Shown here piece by piece: positions 34,379-43,305 of a DNA stretch of 64,000 bases (position 1 is the stretch's first letter; each line of letters starts with the position of its first letter). The stretch is from contig DATMAG010000012.1 of assembly GCA_035560235.1 (NCBI GenBank), positions 1-64,000 of the forward strand, written 5' to 3'. Made by a program: the position numbers and the translations under genes. Source of the DNA: DASRDU01 sp035560235 (lineage in GTDB: Bacteria; Acidobacteriota; Blastocatellia; RBC074). The notes under the pieces are model-generated. The model had not been told where the DNA came from and did not search any database. It saw only the letters and a program-made list of their open reading frames with translations.

Positions 34379-37300
34379 TCAGAAAACGTACTTCAGCGCA
34401 AACTGAATCTGGCGCGGGTTGATCGAGGTATCAACTGACCGTCCGAAGCCGGGTGATTCGAGAATCCGCACCGGGATGCCGAAATGCGTGCGATTGGCCA
34501 CATTGAAGGCTTCGACGCGCAGCACGAGCGTGTTGCTTTCGCTGACCCGGAAGTTTTTGATCACGGCCAGATCGCTCTTCCAGATGCCGCGCGCGCGGAA
34601 GGTGTTGCGCCCGACCGCACCGCTGCTTCCCGGTGCGGCCAGCAGCGCTGAAGCCGGAACCGTGAGCGTCAGCTTCTGCGGCCCGCGATCAGTCAGTTCA
34701 ATCCCGTTCGTTGTGCGCGGCCGGTCGGTCGGATTGCCGTCAAGATTGGTGTCAAAGCTCGTGTTGACGGTGAAGGGCTGACCGGTCTGATAGGTTGTAA
34801 TCGAAGCGAACTGCCAGCCGCCCAGAACCTGCCCGCGCCAGCCGCGCTCGCCGTTGAAGCGGCTGATGAACGGCACATTCGCGAGCGAGCTCGTCACAAA
34901 GCGATGCCGCACATCGAAGTTCGCATTGCCGCGTTCGGCCCGCAGGTTGCGGTCATCCTGGGGCAGCGCAAAGGCTCCGGCCAGATCGAACACATCCGAG
35001 ACATCGTCAATTGCGTGTGACCAGGTGTAAGCCGCCGTGATCTGGCTGCCCTTGTTATAACGCTTCGTCACGCCGATCTGCAGCGAGTGATAACTGGACG
35101 CCGCCGATGAATCGAAGACCGTGAAAGCGCCGAGATCAGTATTCGTGCGCGTGACCGGCGCGAGCGCGAGCGCGGTCGGGAATCCGAAGTTGTTGCGGAA
35201 AATATCGAGCGGCACGGTCTGTCCGTTCGGCCCGCCGTTCGGCGTTCTGAAGCGCGTCAGTTTCACGCCGCGCGAACCAACATAAGCGACGTTGACCAGA
35301 AAGTCGCGGAACAGCTCCCGCTCGACCTGCAGGTTGTAATGCATCGCGTATGGCGAACGCAGCTTGCGATCAGGCAGTGTGAAGGCCAGCCCGCCACCGC
35401 CGCCCGTGAGCGGAATGTTGAGTTGTGAAATGCCGCTCGGAGGCGGGTTCAGCAGCAGGCCAAGCAGCGCCTGCAAGGCTCCGGGCGGAACCGTGCCCAG
35501 GGTGTTCACTGAGCCTGGACTGACCAGCCTGATCGGGTTGCTGAGCTGATTGTTCTGCACGAGCTGAAAGATCAGAAAGTTGGGATTGAAGATGGCCGAG
35601 CCGTTATCGAACTGCCCTCCGGCGACGGCAAAGAGATTGGCGTCGAGATTGACCGGAATGAAAGTCGGAAAGACATTGCGCGACTGACTGACAACGCTGC
35701 CCAGGGCCACATCGTAATAAACGCCGAACCCGCCGCGCACGACGGTGCGGCCCGCCTGCGTGCTGCCTGCGGCAAACGGATCCCAGGCGAATCCGAGGTG
35801 CGGCCCGAAGTTGTTGCGGTCTTCATCAAAGATGGTTTCGCGGCCAGCCAGGAACTTCGCCAGCGCCGAGTTCGTGGCATTGAACGCGGCAATCAGCGGA
35901 GCCGAATCGAGCGGCCCGTCCTCGCGGTTGTTGGGCAGCAGAATCCTGATGTTCGGGTCGGCTGCCGGGATCAGATTCTGTGTGAACGTTCGTTCGATAC
36001 GATTGTTGACTTCGCGCGGCACGGTGTTGAGTTCATACCGCAGTCCGTAATCAATCGTCAGCCCGCGCCGCACGCGCCAGTTGTCATTGAAGAAGAAGTT
36101 GTGCTGCCAGAACCGCAGGCCCACCGTCGAATCAGGATTGCCGAGTGAAAGCGACTGAAAGATGCCGCTCGGAATGCCCAGAGCCGCCAGATCAGTGCCG
36201 CTCAGGAAGCATTGCGGCTGACCGCACTTTGAAATATTGAACTGATCGAACGTGCCGCTGAAGGCGACCTGCGGGCGAAAGTTGCGATTGAGAAAACTGT
36301 TGAGCTGCGTGCGGCGCAGATCAGCGCCGAACTTGAAGTTATGTTTGTTGCGAAACCAGGTCAGCGTGTCGGCATACTGAAAGGTGTTGTTCGTGCGCGC
36401 CTGCGGGAAGAGGTAGACATCAAGCCCGACCGGGCTGTATCCGGCGATGAGGACCTGACCGACGGGGCCAAGCTGCTGATCAGCCTGAGTCGGAGACGAA
36501 ATCAGGCTGACCACTCTGTCGCCGGGCTGCGTCAGATTGTAAATGCCGGTGCGATTGAGCAGGGTCGGATCGTTCGGCACAAACTGCGAAGGCAGCAGGC
36601 TCTCATCACGCACCACGTCGAAGCGCAGCCGCGTGCGCCCGTAACTGACGCGGGCCTGATTGGCCAGGCTGCTGGTGAGCTGGCTGTTGAGAAAGAGTGA
36701 CAGGTTCTGCGTCCTGACGCGCGGCAGCAGCCCTGAATCAATCGCGCCGCCCACAGCCGGAACCTGACGGTTGTCATCAGTGAAGTTGTAACGCCCGGTG
36801 AAGGTGTGTCTGATTTCAGGCCCGAAGAGTCTGAATTCGTGATCGAACTTGAGCGAAAAGATCGTGCCTTCGGCATTCGCGGGCAGCACCTGCGTGAAGG
36901 TGTTTTCGCCGTAAGGCCCGACCGGATTGTTCGGAAAGGGGAAGAGCGAAAAGACATTGTCGCCCGCGCCAAAGGTCGGGAAGGGCGAATTGGCATTTGT
37001 CCGGTTGAAAATATCGGTCGTAATCAGTCCCGTCGCGCCCGAACGAAACAGTCCGCGCTCGGCTACTGTCGGCACGGCAAAATGCGTTTCCTGCCGCGCC
37101 CTGATGTCCTGCCGTTCGAATGAGCCGAAGAAAAACGTTTTGTCGCGCCGCAGCGGAAAGCCGATGGCAAAGCCGCCCTGGTTGCGCTGATAAGGATCAA
37201 CGCCTTCGGACGGATTGCGCTGAATGACAGGCTTGCCGTCAATCGTGACCGGCACGACATCATCAGTGGCGCGCCCGCTGAATCGCGCCTGTGCCCGCGC

Positions 37301-38284
37301 CGTCAGCGGAAAGCTCGTCACATTGCCCGCCGTGTAATCAAAAAAGTTGCGCGCATTGAGCGCCTGGTGATTGAAGAAATCATAGAGCGCGCCGTGAAAC
37401 TGATTGGTTCCCGATTTCGACACGGCGTTGACCTGGGAACCGACGTTACGTCCGACTTCGGCATCCCACAACTGCGTCACGATCTGAAACTCACGAATGC
37501 TTTCGATGCTTTGCGGGACGAGCGAAACGAAGCCCTGACGCCGCACGCCCACGTCCTCATCGTTGTTGTCCGAGCCGTCAACTGTGAAGTTGTTCGACCG
37601 CGCGCGCTGACCGTTGACCGAAAACTGTCCGGCAGTGCCGATGCCTGCGCCGATGCCTGGCCCGGCAACGCCCTTGACCTGCGGCGGCGGCGCGACTCCG
37701 GCGGCGAGCAGCGCGAAATCATCGAAGGTGCGAATGCCTGCAAGCGGCAGCAGCGAGGTCTGACGTTCATCAGCATTGGCGCGCCGTGTGGCGTCGTTGG
37801 AGTTGGTGAGCTGTCCGACCTCATCTCTGGTCGTCGGCGTTGGAGTCGGAGCCGGTGTCGTCGGTGTCGGCGTCGGAGTCGTCGGCGCCGGAGCCGCTGC
37901 GGCAGGAGCCATAACGATTTCGGGCGCAGTGTTGATGACCTTGTTGAGCGCGGTCTTGACGGGCTGCGCGGTCGGCTTGATGACCGTGAACCCTTCCTTT
38001 GAGGCTTCAATCGTGTAGACGCCGAGCGGCAGGAAGGTGATCTGATAACGGCCCTCAGCATTGGTAATGGTCGCGCGCTGATTGCCGGTGTCCTGATTGA
38101 CGACAATGATGCGCACTCTGGCGAGCGGCGCACCGGCATTGTCAACCACGAGTCCGACCAGCGTGCCGGTGATCGTGTCGGGTTTCGCCTTCGTCGCCGG
38201 ATTGGCCACGACAGGCAATGAAAGCTGAGAGCAGGTCAGTGTGAAGATCAGAATTGCGGCAGCATACCGTTGCAGCTTGTGCAT
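34379..38284 (-). CDS. TonB-dependent receptor with carboxypeptidase-regulatory N-domain (Oar-like)
   Basis: A 1301-residue outer membrane protein. A signal peptide (about 1-27) is followed by a carboxypeptidase-regulatory Ig-like domain (about 40-125: TLVGLVVDNAGAPLARVRII, then GRYQITFLPLGVYTIEASKE). A Pro/Thr linker (TTPTPTPTTPAPTPTPTT) is coded by a short tandem repeat at 37810-37900. A plug follows (SVNGQRARSNNFTVDGSDNN, then IREFQIVTQLWDAEVGRNVG), then a large beta-barrel ending in the terminal aromatic motif FALKYVF. Such receptors in acidobacteria take up glycans or other large substrates or act in adhesion. No ligand can be inferred from neighbours. Confidence 0.92.
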   Translation of the reverse strand: MHKLQRYAAAILIFTLTCSQLSLPVVANPATKAKPDTITGTLVGLVVDNAGAPLARVRIIVVNQDTGNQRATITNAEGRYQITFLPLGVYTIEASKEGFTVIKPTAQPVKTALNKVINTAPEIVMAPAAAAPAPTTPTPTPTTPAPTPTPTTRDEVGQLTNSNDATRRANADERQTSLLPLAGIRTFDDFALLAAGVAPPPQVKGVAGPGIGAGIGTAGQFSVNGQRARSNNFTVDGSDNNDEDVGVRRQGFVSLVPQSIESIREFQIVTQLWDAEVGRNVGSQVNAVSKSGTNQFHGALYDFFNHQALNARNFFDYTAGNVTSFPLTARAQARFSGRATDDVVPVTIDGKPVIQRNPSEGVDPYQRNQGGFAIGFPLRRDKTFFFGSFERQDIRARQETHFAVPTVAERGLFRSGATGLITTDIFNRTNANSPFPTFGAGDNVFSLFPFPNNPVGPYGENTFTQVLPANAEGTIFSLKFDHEFRLFGPEIRHTFTGRYNFTDDNRQVPAVGGAIDSGLLPRVRTQNLSLFLNSQLTSSLANQARVSYGRTRLRFDVVRDESLLPSQFVPNDPTLLNRTGIYNLTQPGDRVVSLISSPTQADQQLGPVGQVLIAGYSPVGLDVYLFPQARTNNTFQYADTLTWFRNKHNFKFGADLRRTQLNSFLNRNFRPQVAFSGTFDQFNISKCGQPQCFLSGTDLAALGIPSGIFQSLSLGNPDSTVGLRFWQHNFFFNDNWRVRRGLTIDYGLRYELNTVPREVNNRIERTFTQNLIPAADPNIRILLPNNREDGPLDSAPLIAAFNATNSALAKFLAGRETIFDEDRNNFGPHLGFAWDPFAAGSTQAGRTVVRGGFGVYYDVALGSVVSQSRNVFPTFIPVNLDANLFAVAGGQFDNGSAIFNPNFLIFQLVQNNQLSNPIRLVSPGSVNTLGTVPPGALQALLGLLLNPPPSGISQLNIPLTGGGGGLAFTLPDRKLRSPYAMHYNLQVERELFRDFLVNVAYVGSRGVKLTRFRTPNGGPNGQTVPLDIFRNNFGFPTALALAPVTRTNTDLGAFTVFDSSAASSYHSLQIGVTKRYNKGSQITAAYTWSHAIDDVSDVFDLAGAFALPQDDRNLRAERGNANFDVRHRFVTSSLANVPFISRFNGERGWRGQVLGGWQFASITTYQTGQPFTVNTSFDTNLDGNPTDRPRTTNGIELTDRGPQKLTLTVPASALLAAPGSSGAVGRNTFRARGIWKSDLAVIKNFRVSESNTLVLRVEAFNVANRTHFGIPVRILESPGFGRSVDTSINPRQIQFALKYVF

Positions 38285-38539
38285 CTCGTAAACTCCAGTC
38301 TTTCGTTGGTCAGTTAATCGAATTGATCCGGTTGCAATGGGACGTGAGCTGCTTCTTCGGATTAAGAATCGAAGTGATTGTCAACAGGGCAAAGGGGTTT
38401 GTGCGTGGCTATCTTAGCCGGTCAGGAGACATTGTCAACCAGAAGAAAAGACGATCACTGAGCGGCCACAGAGCCGCAGAGATTACAGAGAGCGTCACCA
38501 TCATTCATCAGCTCTGCGGCTCTGCGCAGAACACGCGCC
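38285..38539. other. Intergenic gap upstream of the TonB receptor
   Basis: No gene is seen. It holds a weak inverted pair GCCACAGAGCCGCAGAG (38465-38481) and CTCTGCGGCTCTGCGC (38512-38527). It lies between the emfourin-type gene stop and the receptor start and may act as a terminator for the former. Confidence 0.5.
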
Positions 38540-38854
38540 TCAGCTTTTTCCGCCGACGCCTTTGCGTGCGGCTCTGGTCAGCCAGGCAATCAGTTCGCGC
38601 ATTTCGTCAGAAACAGCGGCATCGCTCGTCTGAATCGTGCGTGTGCGGCCCGCGTCGCTGACGGTGATTTCATACTGAAACTGATCGGGCTGATCGCCTG
38701 CGCCTGAGGCTCGGGCGGGCTGATCGAGGAGACGCGCCTCCTCGATCAGCCGGTTCAGGGTGCGGGCTTCACGGGCGGGCAGTTTTTCAGAATCAACATC
38801 GGTTTTCAGCGTGATGCCGGCGAAACCGCCCGTGCGTTCAAAGTGAATCTGCAT
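38540..38854 (-). CDS. Emfourin-like inhibitor of M4 protealysin
   Basis: A 104-residue protein with the emfourin pattern: MQIHFERTGGFAGITLKTDV, then KLPAREARTLNRLIEEARLL and DQFQYEITVSDAGRTRTIQT followed by SDAAVSDEMRELIAWL. Family members bind and inhibit protealysin-like peptidases. It starts 3 nt after the stop of the M4 peptidase gene, so enzyme and inhibitor are made together, as in other protealysin operons. Confidence 0.88.
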   Translation of the reverse strand: MQIHFERTGGFAGITLKTDVDSEKLPAREARTLNRLIEEARLLDQPARASGAGDQPDQFQYEITVSDAGRTRTIQTSDAAVSDEMRELIAWLTRAARKGVGGKS

Positions 38855-38857
38855 GGC

Positions 38858-39934
38858 TTAACTCCCCGCGCCAGCCGCGAGCTGTCTGCCTTTGCCGGTC
38901 GTGATGCCGACCACGGCCCAGGCTTCGCGCACGGCCTGCTGTTCGTTCGCTCCGTAAAGCTGACCGGCAACGGCCCAGGCTGCGTCGGCGCAGTCCTGGA
39001 ACTGTGACTGCGCGTCCAGCTTGTCAGTCAGCGTGACGTACCAGATATGCCCGGCCTTTTCCCACGCATGGCCGCCCAGACGGATGGCGAGTTCATAAAA
39101 CGCCTTGTTCGGAATGCCCGAATTGATATGCACGCCGCCGTGATCAGCCGAACCCTTGAAGTACTGATCCATGTGCGCCGGCTGCGGATCTTTGCCGATC
39201 ACCGGATCGTCATAAGCCGTGCCCGGCGCCTTCATCGAGCGCAGCGCGACGCCCTTGATCTTTTTCGTGAACAGCCCCGCGCCAATCAGCCAGTCGGCTT
39301 CGCGGGCCGTCTGTTTGCGGGCGTACTGTTTGACCAGCGAGCCGAAAACATCCGAGAAGGATTCGTTGAGTGCGCCGGGCTGATCCTGATATTCGAGTCC
39401 CGCTTCAAACTGCGTCACGCCGTGCGTCAGTTCATGCGCGATGACATCCAGACATTTGGTGAACCGCTCGAAGATCTGCCCGTCGCCGTCGCCATAAACC
39501 ATCTGCCGCCCGTTCCAGAAGGCGTTGTCGAAATCGCGGCCATAATGCACGGTCGAATCCAGCCGCATGCCGCGATTGTCAATCGAATTGCGCTCGAAGA
39601 CGTTCAGATAGAAGTCGTAGGTTTTGCCCGCGCCGTCATACGCTTCATTGACAGTTTTATCCTTGCTCTTCGGGGCGCCTTCACCGCGCACGAGGCGGCC
39701 CGGCAGGCGCGTGCCGTGTCGTGCATCGTAGATGGTGCGCCGCTTCGTGCCCGCCGGGGTGGCGGCGAAGGCGGCAATCTCTCCGATGACTTCGCGCTGC
39801 CCGCGCAGACGAGCGGCGAGCGCCAGGTTTTCAAAGGCCTCAGCCTTCTGCCGCGCCGTGCCGTTTTCAGCGACCCTGCGCAGAATGTGCGGCGGAATGA
39901 TGCAGCAGACAGGATGTGAAGAATGGAAATGCAT
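38858..39934 (-). CDS. Protealysin-like M4 metallopeptidase
   Basis: A 358-residue thermolysin-family protease. The ATG at 39932-39934 is preceded by GACGGAGGACAAC. The short N-terminal precursor (MHFHSSHPVCCIIPPHILRR) contains the PPHIL motif of protealysin-type propeptides, with no signal peptide. The zinc site is CLDVIAHELTHGVTQFEAGL with the glutamate in GALNESFSDVFG, and the catalytic histidine lies in DHGGVHINSGIPNKAFYELA. Protealysins act in the cytoplasm or are released by unknown means. The inhibitor gene follows directly. Confidence 0.93.
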   Translation of the reverse strand: MHFHSSHPVCCIIPPHILRRVAENGTARQKAEAFENLALAARLRGQREVIGEIAAFAATPAGTKRRTIYDARHGTRLPGRLVRGEGAPKSKDKTVNEAYDGAGKTYDFYLNVFERNSIDNRGMRLDSTVHYGRDFDNAFWNGRQMVYGDGDGQIFERFTKCLDVIAHELTHGVTQFEAGLEYQDQPGALNESFSDVFGSLVKQYARKQTAREADWLIGAGLFTKKIKGVALRSMKAPGTAYDDPVIGKDPQPAHMDQYFKGSADHGGVHINSGIPNKAFYELAIRLGGHAWEKAGHIWYVTLTDKLDAQSQFQDCADAAWAVAGQLYGANEQQAVREAWAVVGITTGKGRQLAAGAGS

Positions 39935-40399
39935 GGTGTTGTCCTCCGTCAGGTAAAGGGCGGACATTGAAGTGACCGTGCGGTGGCGACGATGCGCGAG
40001 TTGACAGCAGACGGGGCGCGCAGACTGAAGAAGCATCGCAGTCACGAAGGATGAGATCGCAGCCCCGGCGACCTCACCGCTCACGGATTGCCGGTTCCAT
40101 CGCTGAGCAGCAGAAATTCTCCGCCGGGCTTTCATCGTTCGGACGAAAACCGGACTGAACTCCGGAAGGCAGGTCATCAGGCTGTGTTTATTGTCAAAGT
40201 TACGGAGTAGCGACCTTCATTGATGCGCCTCAAAATCCCGTGCCTCTGCTCATTCGCTGTGTGTGCTTGAAAGTGGCCGCACTTTAATGCGATCACCACG
40301 CACTGTCAAGCAGATGCTGCGGACGAAAGGCTCAGACTGAAATCATCCGTCTGTTCCGTTTATTTCGCGTGTTGCGGCGTTCTCTCTTTCTGCCTTCTC
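39935..40399. other. 465-bp intergenic region upstream of the protealysin gene
   Basis: I see no gene. A degenerate copy of the ACGGAACA-type repeat arm (CGTCTGTTCCGTTTATTTCG, about 40349-40368) is present near the end of the ATP-grasp gene, without a clear partner arm. The remainder presumably carries the protealysin promoter and the terminator of 40400-41635. Confidence 0.45.
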
Positions 40400-41635
40400 T
40401 CAGCCGCTGATGAAGGTTGGAGCAGTGACAGCCGTGTAATCAGTCGCCCTGCGCGACAGGCGCGTGTAAAAGCCTGCCGCCTGGCCGCCGATCAGGTAGA
40501 CGCCGATGTTGGGCAGCAAATCACTGTCAATCGGAGCGACTTCAAAATAACGCTGCGCGATCCAGTGGCGCGGAATCGCTGCGGCCAGCGCCATCGCCCA
40601 GTCTGACGGTTTTACAAACGGCCCGACCACAACTGAATCGCCTTCGCAGCCGTAATCGGATTTCAGCACCCACTCCTCGCGCCTGAGCGATGCGGCATCA
40701 AGCGAACTCAGCCGCCGCGTTTCGGGAATGTATTCAGCAATCCACTCCTGCGCCTGCGCTGAAAACAGTTCACGCTGCTCCCACATCAGCGCGAGCGAAA
40801 GTTTGTTCTGCGTGACGACCGCGCCGAACGGATTGACAACGGTCACGCGCCCTGCGCTTTCGGCTTCGAGCAGCAGCAGCAGTTCGCGCGCGAGCGGTTC
40901 AGCATCGGCAAATTCCTGCTGATTGCTCCAGATCGTTTCGCGCTCGCCCCACCAGTCGGTCTTGTAATGCCGCACGATCAGCTCAACCGGACGCTCGAAG
41001 ACCGTGACGCGACCGCCCGCGTCCAGTCCCAGGTTGTAAGGCGAACCAATCACGACGCGGCAGCCGCGCTCTTCCAGCCACTGCCGGTAGATCGCAATCA
41101 TGCTCAGGTCTTCGGGCAGGTCGGTCGGATAGATGATCGCTGCGCTCGCGGGCGCGACATCGCCGCACTGCATCAGGAGCATCTGCCAGAACGCTTCAGC
41201 AAATTCAGCGTTCGGATCAGTCGTGCCGGGATGATAAGAATGCAGCAGTTCATTGAGCAGCACCGCTTCGGCTTCACCCGACGGCGTATCTGAATTCATC
41301 TCGCAGCTTCTGATGCGCCCGTCGCTGCACAAAAACAGATCAACCCGCGCAATGCCGTGCCAGCGCCCTTCAGACGCCAGCCACATCGCCTTCTGAAACG
41401 GAGTCAGTTGAAAGAAATCATCGAGCAGGTGCGGACGCTGAAGCACAACCTCAGCGAGTTCGTGATAGAGCCAGCCAATGCGCTCAGCCGCCGTGCGCAA
41501 AGCATCAGCCTGCTCCTGAGTGAGCGTCAGCCCCTGCAAGCGAAATCGCTCTGCCCCGTTGAGCCAGGGGTCAGAGATGATGCAGGTGCCATACAGCATC
41601 CGCGCAAATTCACCATAATCAGGCAGGGCAGGCAT
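40400..41635 (-). CDS. Glutathionylspermidine synthase-like ATP-grasp ligase
   Basis: A 411-residue protein of the glutathionylspermidine-synthase preATP-grasp family (PF03738 type): SCEMNSDTPSGEAEAVLLNE, KLSLALMWEQRELFSAQAQE, EWVLKSDYGCEGDSVVVGP, and WIAQRYFEVAPIDSDLLPNI followed by GVYLIGGQAAGFYTRLS. These ligases form an amide bond using ATP; the true substrate in stand-alone family members is unknown. Its start codon abuts the stop of the Uma2 gene (41636), so translation is coupled. It lacks the amidase domain of E. coli Gsp. Confidence 0.82.
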   Translation of the reverse strand: MPALPDYGEFARMLYGTCIISDPWLNGAERFRLQGLTLTQEQADALRTAAERIGWLYHELAEVVLQRPHLLDDFFQLTPFQKAMWLASEGRWHGIARVDLFLCSDGRIRSCEMNSDTPSGEAEAVLLNELLHSYHPGTTDPNAEFAEAFWQMLLMQCGDVAPASAAIIYPTDLPEDLSMIAIYRQWLEERGCRVVIGSPYNLGLDAGGRVTVFERPVELIVRHYKTDWWGERETIWSNQQEFADAEPLARELLLLLEAESAGRVTVVNPFGAVVTQNKLSLALMWEQRELFSAQAQEWIAEYIPETRRLSSLDAASLRREEWVLKSDYGCEGDSVVVGPFVKPSDWAMALAAAIPRHWIAQRYFEVAPIDSDLLPNIGVYLIGGQAAGFYTRLSRRATDYTAVTAPTFISG

Positions 41636-42298
41636 TCAGTCAGTGAAAATCTGTGACGGGGTAATGTGCAGAAAATCGAGTCCGGGCGCGGGCAGTCTGC
41701 GGCGGCCCTTGTGCTGAGTGCGGCGCGTGTACTTGCCGTCTTCGGGCGCAGTATGAACCCACACGCTGCGGTCGCGGCGATCAATCACCCAGTAAGCGGG
41801 AATTTCGAGCGTGGCATAAATTTCAGGCTTGCTGATCAGGTCGCGGTCAATTTCGCTCTGCCGCGAAACAGAAATGACTTCGATGACCAGCAGCGCAGGC
41901 GGGCGGCGGTTCGTGCGCAGATAATCGCTGAAACAAACCGAAGCGTCAGGACAGACGTGATCAGGCCCCTTCATCCCCTGACTGACCCAGACGGCGTGAA
42001 GCTCTCGCGGCACAGCATACCAGGCGCTGGAACCCATCACCCGGCAACCGAGTTTTTCAATCTCCGGTAAATGTTTTGCCAGCAGATACTCGACATTCAT
42101 TGTCTGCTCAATGTGAATAAAGTCGGGTGGTGGGGCCATCACAATCTCTCCATTGATGAGTTCAATGCGTTCGTCAGGCAGGAAACGGGCGATTTCGGCA
42201 AACTCCTCAAGCGTGAACCGGCGCACCAGCGGCGGCTCATTTCCCTGATCTCTTTGCAGCTCATTGGGCGGACTGATGTCTTTGAATGCAGCTACCAT
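41636..42298 (-). CDS. Uma2-family (DUF820) nuclease-fold protein
   Basis: A 220-residue Uma2 protein: FTLEEFAEIARFLPDERIEL with INGEIVMAPPP, then VCPDASVCFSDYL, PPALLVIEVISVSRQSEIDR and KPEIYATLEIPAYWVIDRRD. The residues of the PD-(D/E)XK fold (D, E and a basic residue) are recognisable. Function unknown. It is directly joined to the ATP-grasp ligase gene (zero-base gap). Confidence 0.87.
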   Translation of the reverse strand: MVAAFKDISPPNELQRDQGNEPPLVRRFTLEEFAEIARFLPDERIELINGEIVMAPPPDFIHIEQTMNVEYLLAKHLPEIEKLGCRVMGSSAWYAVPRELHAVWVSQGMKGPDHVCPDASVCFSDYLRTNRRPPALLVIEVISVSRQSEIDRDLISKPEIYATLEIPAYWVIDRRDRSVWVHTAPEDGKYTRRTQHKGRRRLPAPGLDFLHITPSQIFTD

Positions 42299-42323
42299 AA
42301 AATACCTCCGACCGGATTATAGT

Positions 42324-42435
42324 CACTTCAGATTCTCGATCACCACCGGCTCAACCTCATCGGCCAGGTCAAAGCCGAACACGCGCGAATAGAACCAGAG
42401 TTCGCCGTCGAGCGCGCGCCTGATGCTGGCGGCCT
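42324..42435 (-). repeat. Direct repeat copy A: duplicated 3' end of the S9 peptidase gene
   Basis: This block repeats 43194-43305 in the same orientation, 870 bp away. The first 95 bases or so are identical, then a few substitutions appear. It encodes the peptidase's last residues (LDGELWFYSRVFGFDLADEV then EPVVIENLK) out of any complete gene, so here it is a non-functional relic. Together with the second copy it brackets the vapBC-type module. Confidence 0.93.
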
Positions 42436-42462
42436 CAATGAAATCGTTCTGTTGGCAATCAC

Positions 42463-42840
42463 TCAGGTCTGAACTGCACCAGACATCGGATCTGACAGGG
42501 ACAACCCGGCAATCCAGTCAAAATCTTTCGTGTTGCGGGTAATCAGAGGGAGTTGATGCACCAGCGCAGTGGCTGCAATCAGCGCATCGCCAAGAGTCAT
42601 CTTCCGTGTCTGCCGCAGCCTGACAGCTTCATCCAGAATCGGCGAGGTGATGGAGAGAACCGGCACTGAATAAAAGAACTCTTCAAGGTCGTGGCGATCA
42701 GTATCGGTGAGTTTGTGATAGCCCAGGACTTCAACATAGCTGACCGCCGAAACGTAGATCGGGTGTTCGGCAATGAACTGGCGCAGCGCGTCATGCTGTG
42801 GCTGAAGGGCATAAATGATGATGTTGCTGTCCAGAAGCAT
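42463..42840 (-). CDS. vapC: VapC-type PIN-domain RNase toxin
   Basis: A 125-residue PIN-domain protein. The acidic active-site residues are visible: D4 (LLDSNIIIY), E37 (SYVEVLGYHK), D85 (LGDALIAATAL) and D106 (TKDFDW). VapC toxins cut tRNA or rRNA when free of the antitoxin. It overlaps the upstream small gene by one base (42840), the classic antitoxin-toxin order. It ends near copy A of the direct repeat. Confidence 0.9.
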   Translation of the reverse strand: MLLDSNIIIYALQPQHDALRQFIAEHPIYVSAVSYVEVLGYHKLTDTDRHDLEEFFYSVPVLSITSPILDEAVRLRQTRKMTLGDALIAATALVHQLPLITRNTKDFDWIAGLSLSDPMSGAVQT

Positions 42841-43109
42841 TATTCCTCGCGCCCGGGTAATGATCTGTCTTCGCGGATTTCACGCTGCCAGGCGACCGGG
42901 TCAGTAATCCCGGCCAGTGCGTTGCGAGCTGCCATTCGATTCAGAATGGCGGCAGCCTTTTCACTCTTTGCCTGATCTGCGGACTGCGGAGCTTCCTCAA
43001 TAACGGTGATCAGCACCTTCAGCGGTGTCCGCTGATGACCCTGCTCCGGTTCTTCTTCCAGCCAGCGAATCTGGTTATTCTCAATAATCGCCCGGTAAGT
43101 TGGCAGCAT
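42840..43109 (-). CDS. Putative VapB-like antitoxin
   Basis: An 89-residue protein directly upstream of and overlapping the PIN toxin. The first part, MLPTYRAIIENNQIRWLEEE, is the short beta-strand start typical of such antitoxins, and the charged tail (NRMAARNALAGITDPVAWQR) should wrap the toxin. The N-terminal DNA-binding fold class is not clear to me. Context makes the antitoxin role likely. Confidence 0.8.
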   Translation of the reverse strand: MLPTYRAIIENNQIRWLEEEPEQGHQRTPLKVLITVIEEAPQSADQAKSEKAAAILNRMAARNALAGITDPVAWQREIREDRSLPGREE

Positions 43110-43193
43110 GGCAACACCTCAAAAACCTGTTCAGTCAGTTTCAGCTTTCTGCAAACAACAATACTATTCACTCCGGCGATGAACAAGGTGAAC

Positions 43194-43305
43194 TCACTTC
43201 AGATTCTCGATCACCACCGGCTCAACCTCATCGGCCAGGTCAAAGCCGAACACGCGCGAATAGAACCAGAGTTCGCCGTCGAGCGCCCGCTTGATGTTGG
43301 CGGCC
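43194..43305 (-). repeat. Direct repeat copy B: authentic 3' end of the S9 peptidase gene
   Basis: This is the original copy, lying within the coding sequence that ends at 43194. Copy A is at 42324-42435. The spacing of 870 bp equals the vapBC-type module plus flanks, so the structure looks like a partial tandem duplication or a duplication accompanying insertion of the module. Confidence 0.93.

Noticed and set aside
37477..38145. A 222-codon open frame on the minus strand inside the TonB receptor
   Set aside because: It is a shadow frame, basic and Ser/Arg-rich, with no recognisable domain; the receptor frame is continuous.
39047..39919. A 290-codon plus-strand open frame opposite the M4 peptidase
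   Set aside because: Antisense shadow caused by GC-rich codon bias; the peptidase with complete motifs is the real gene.
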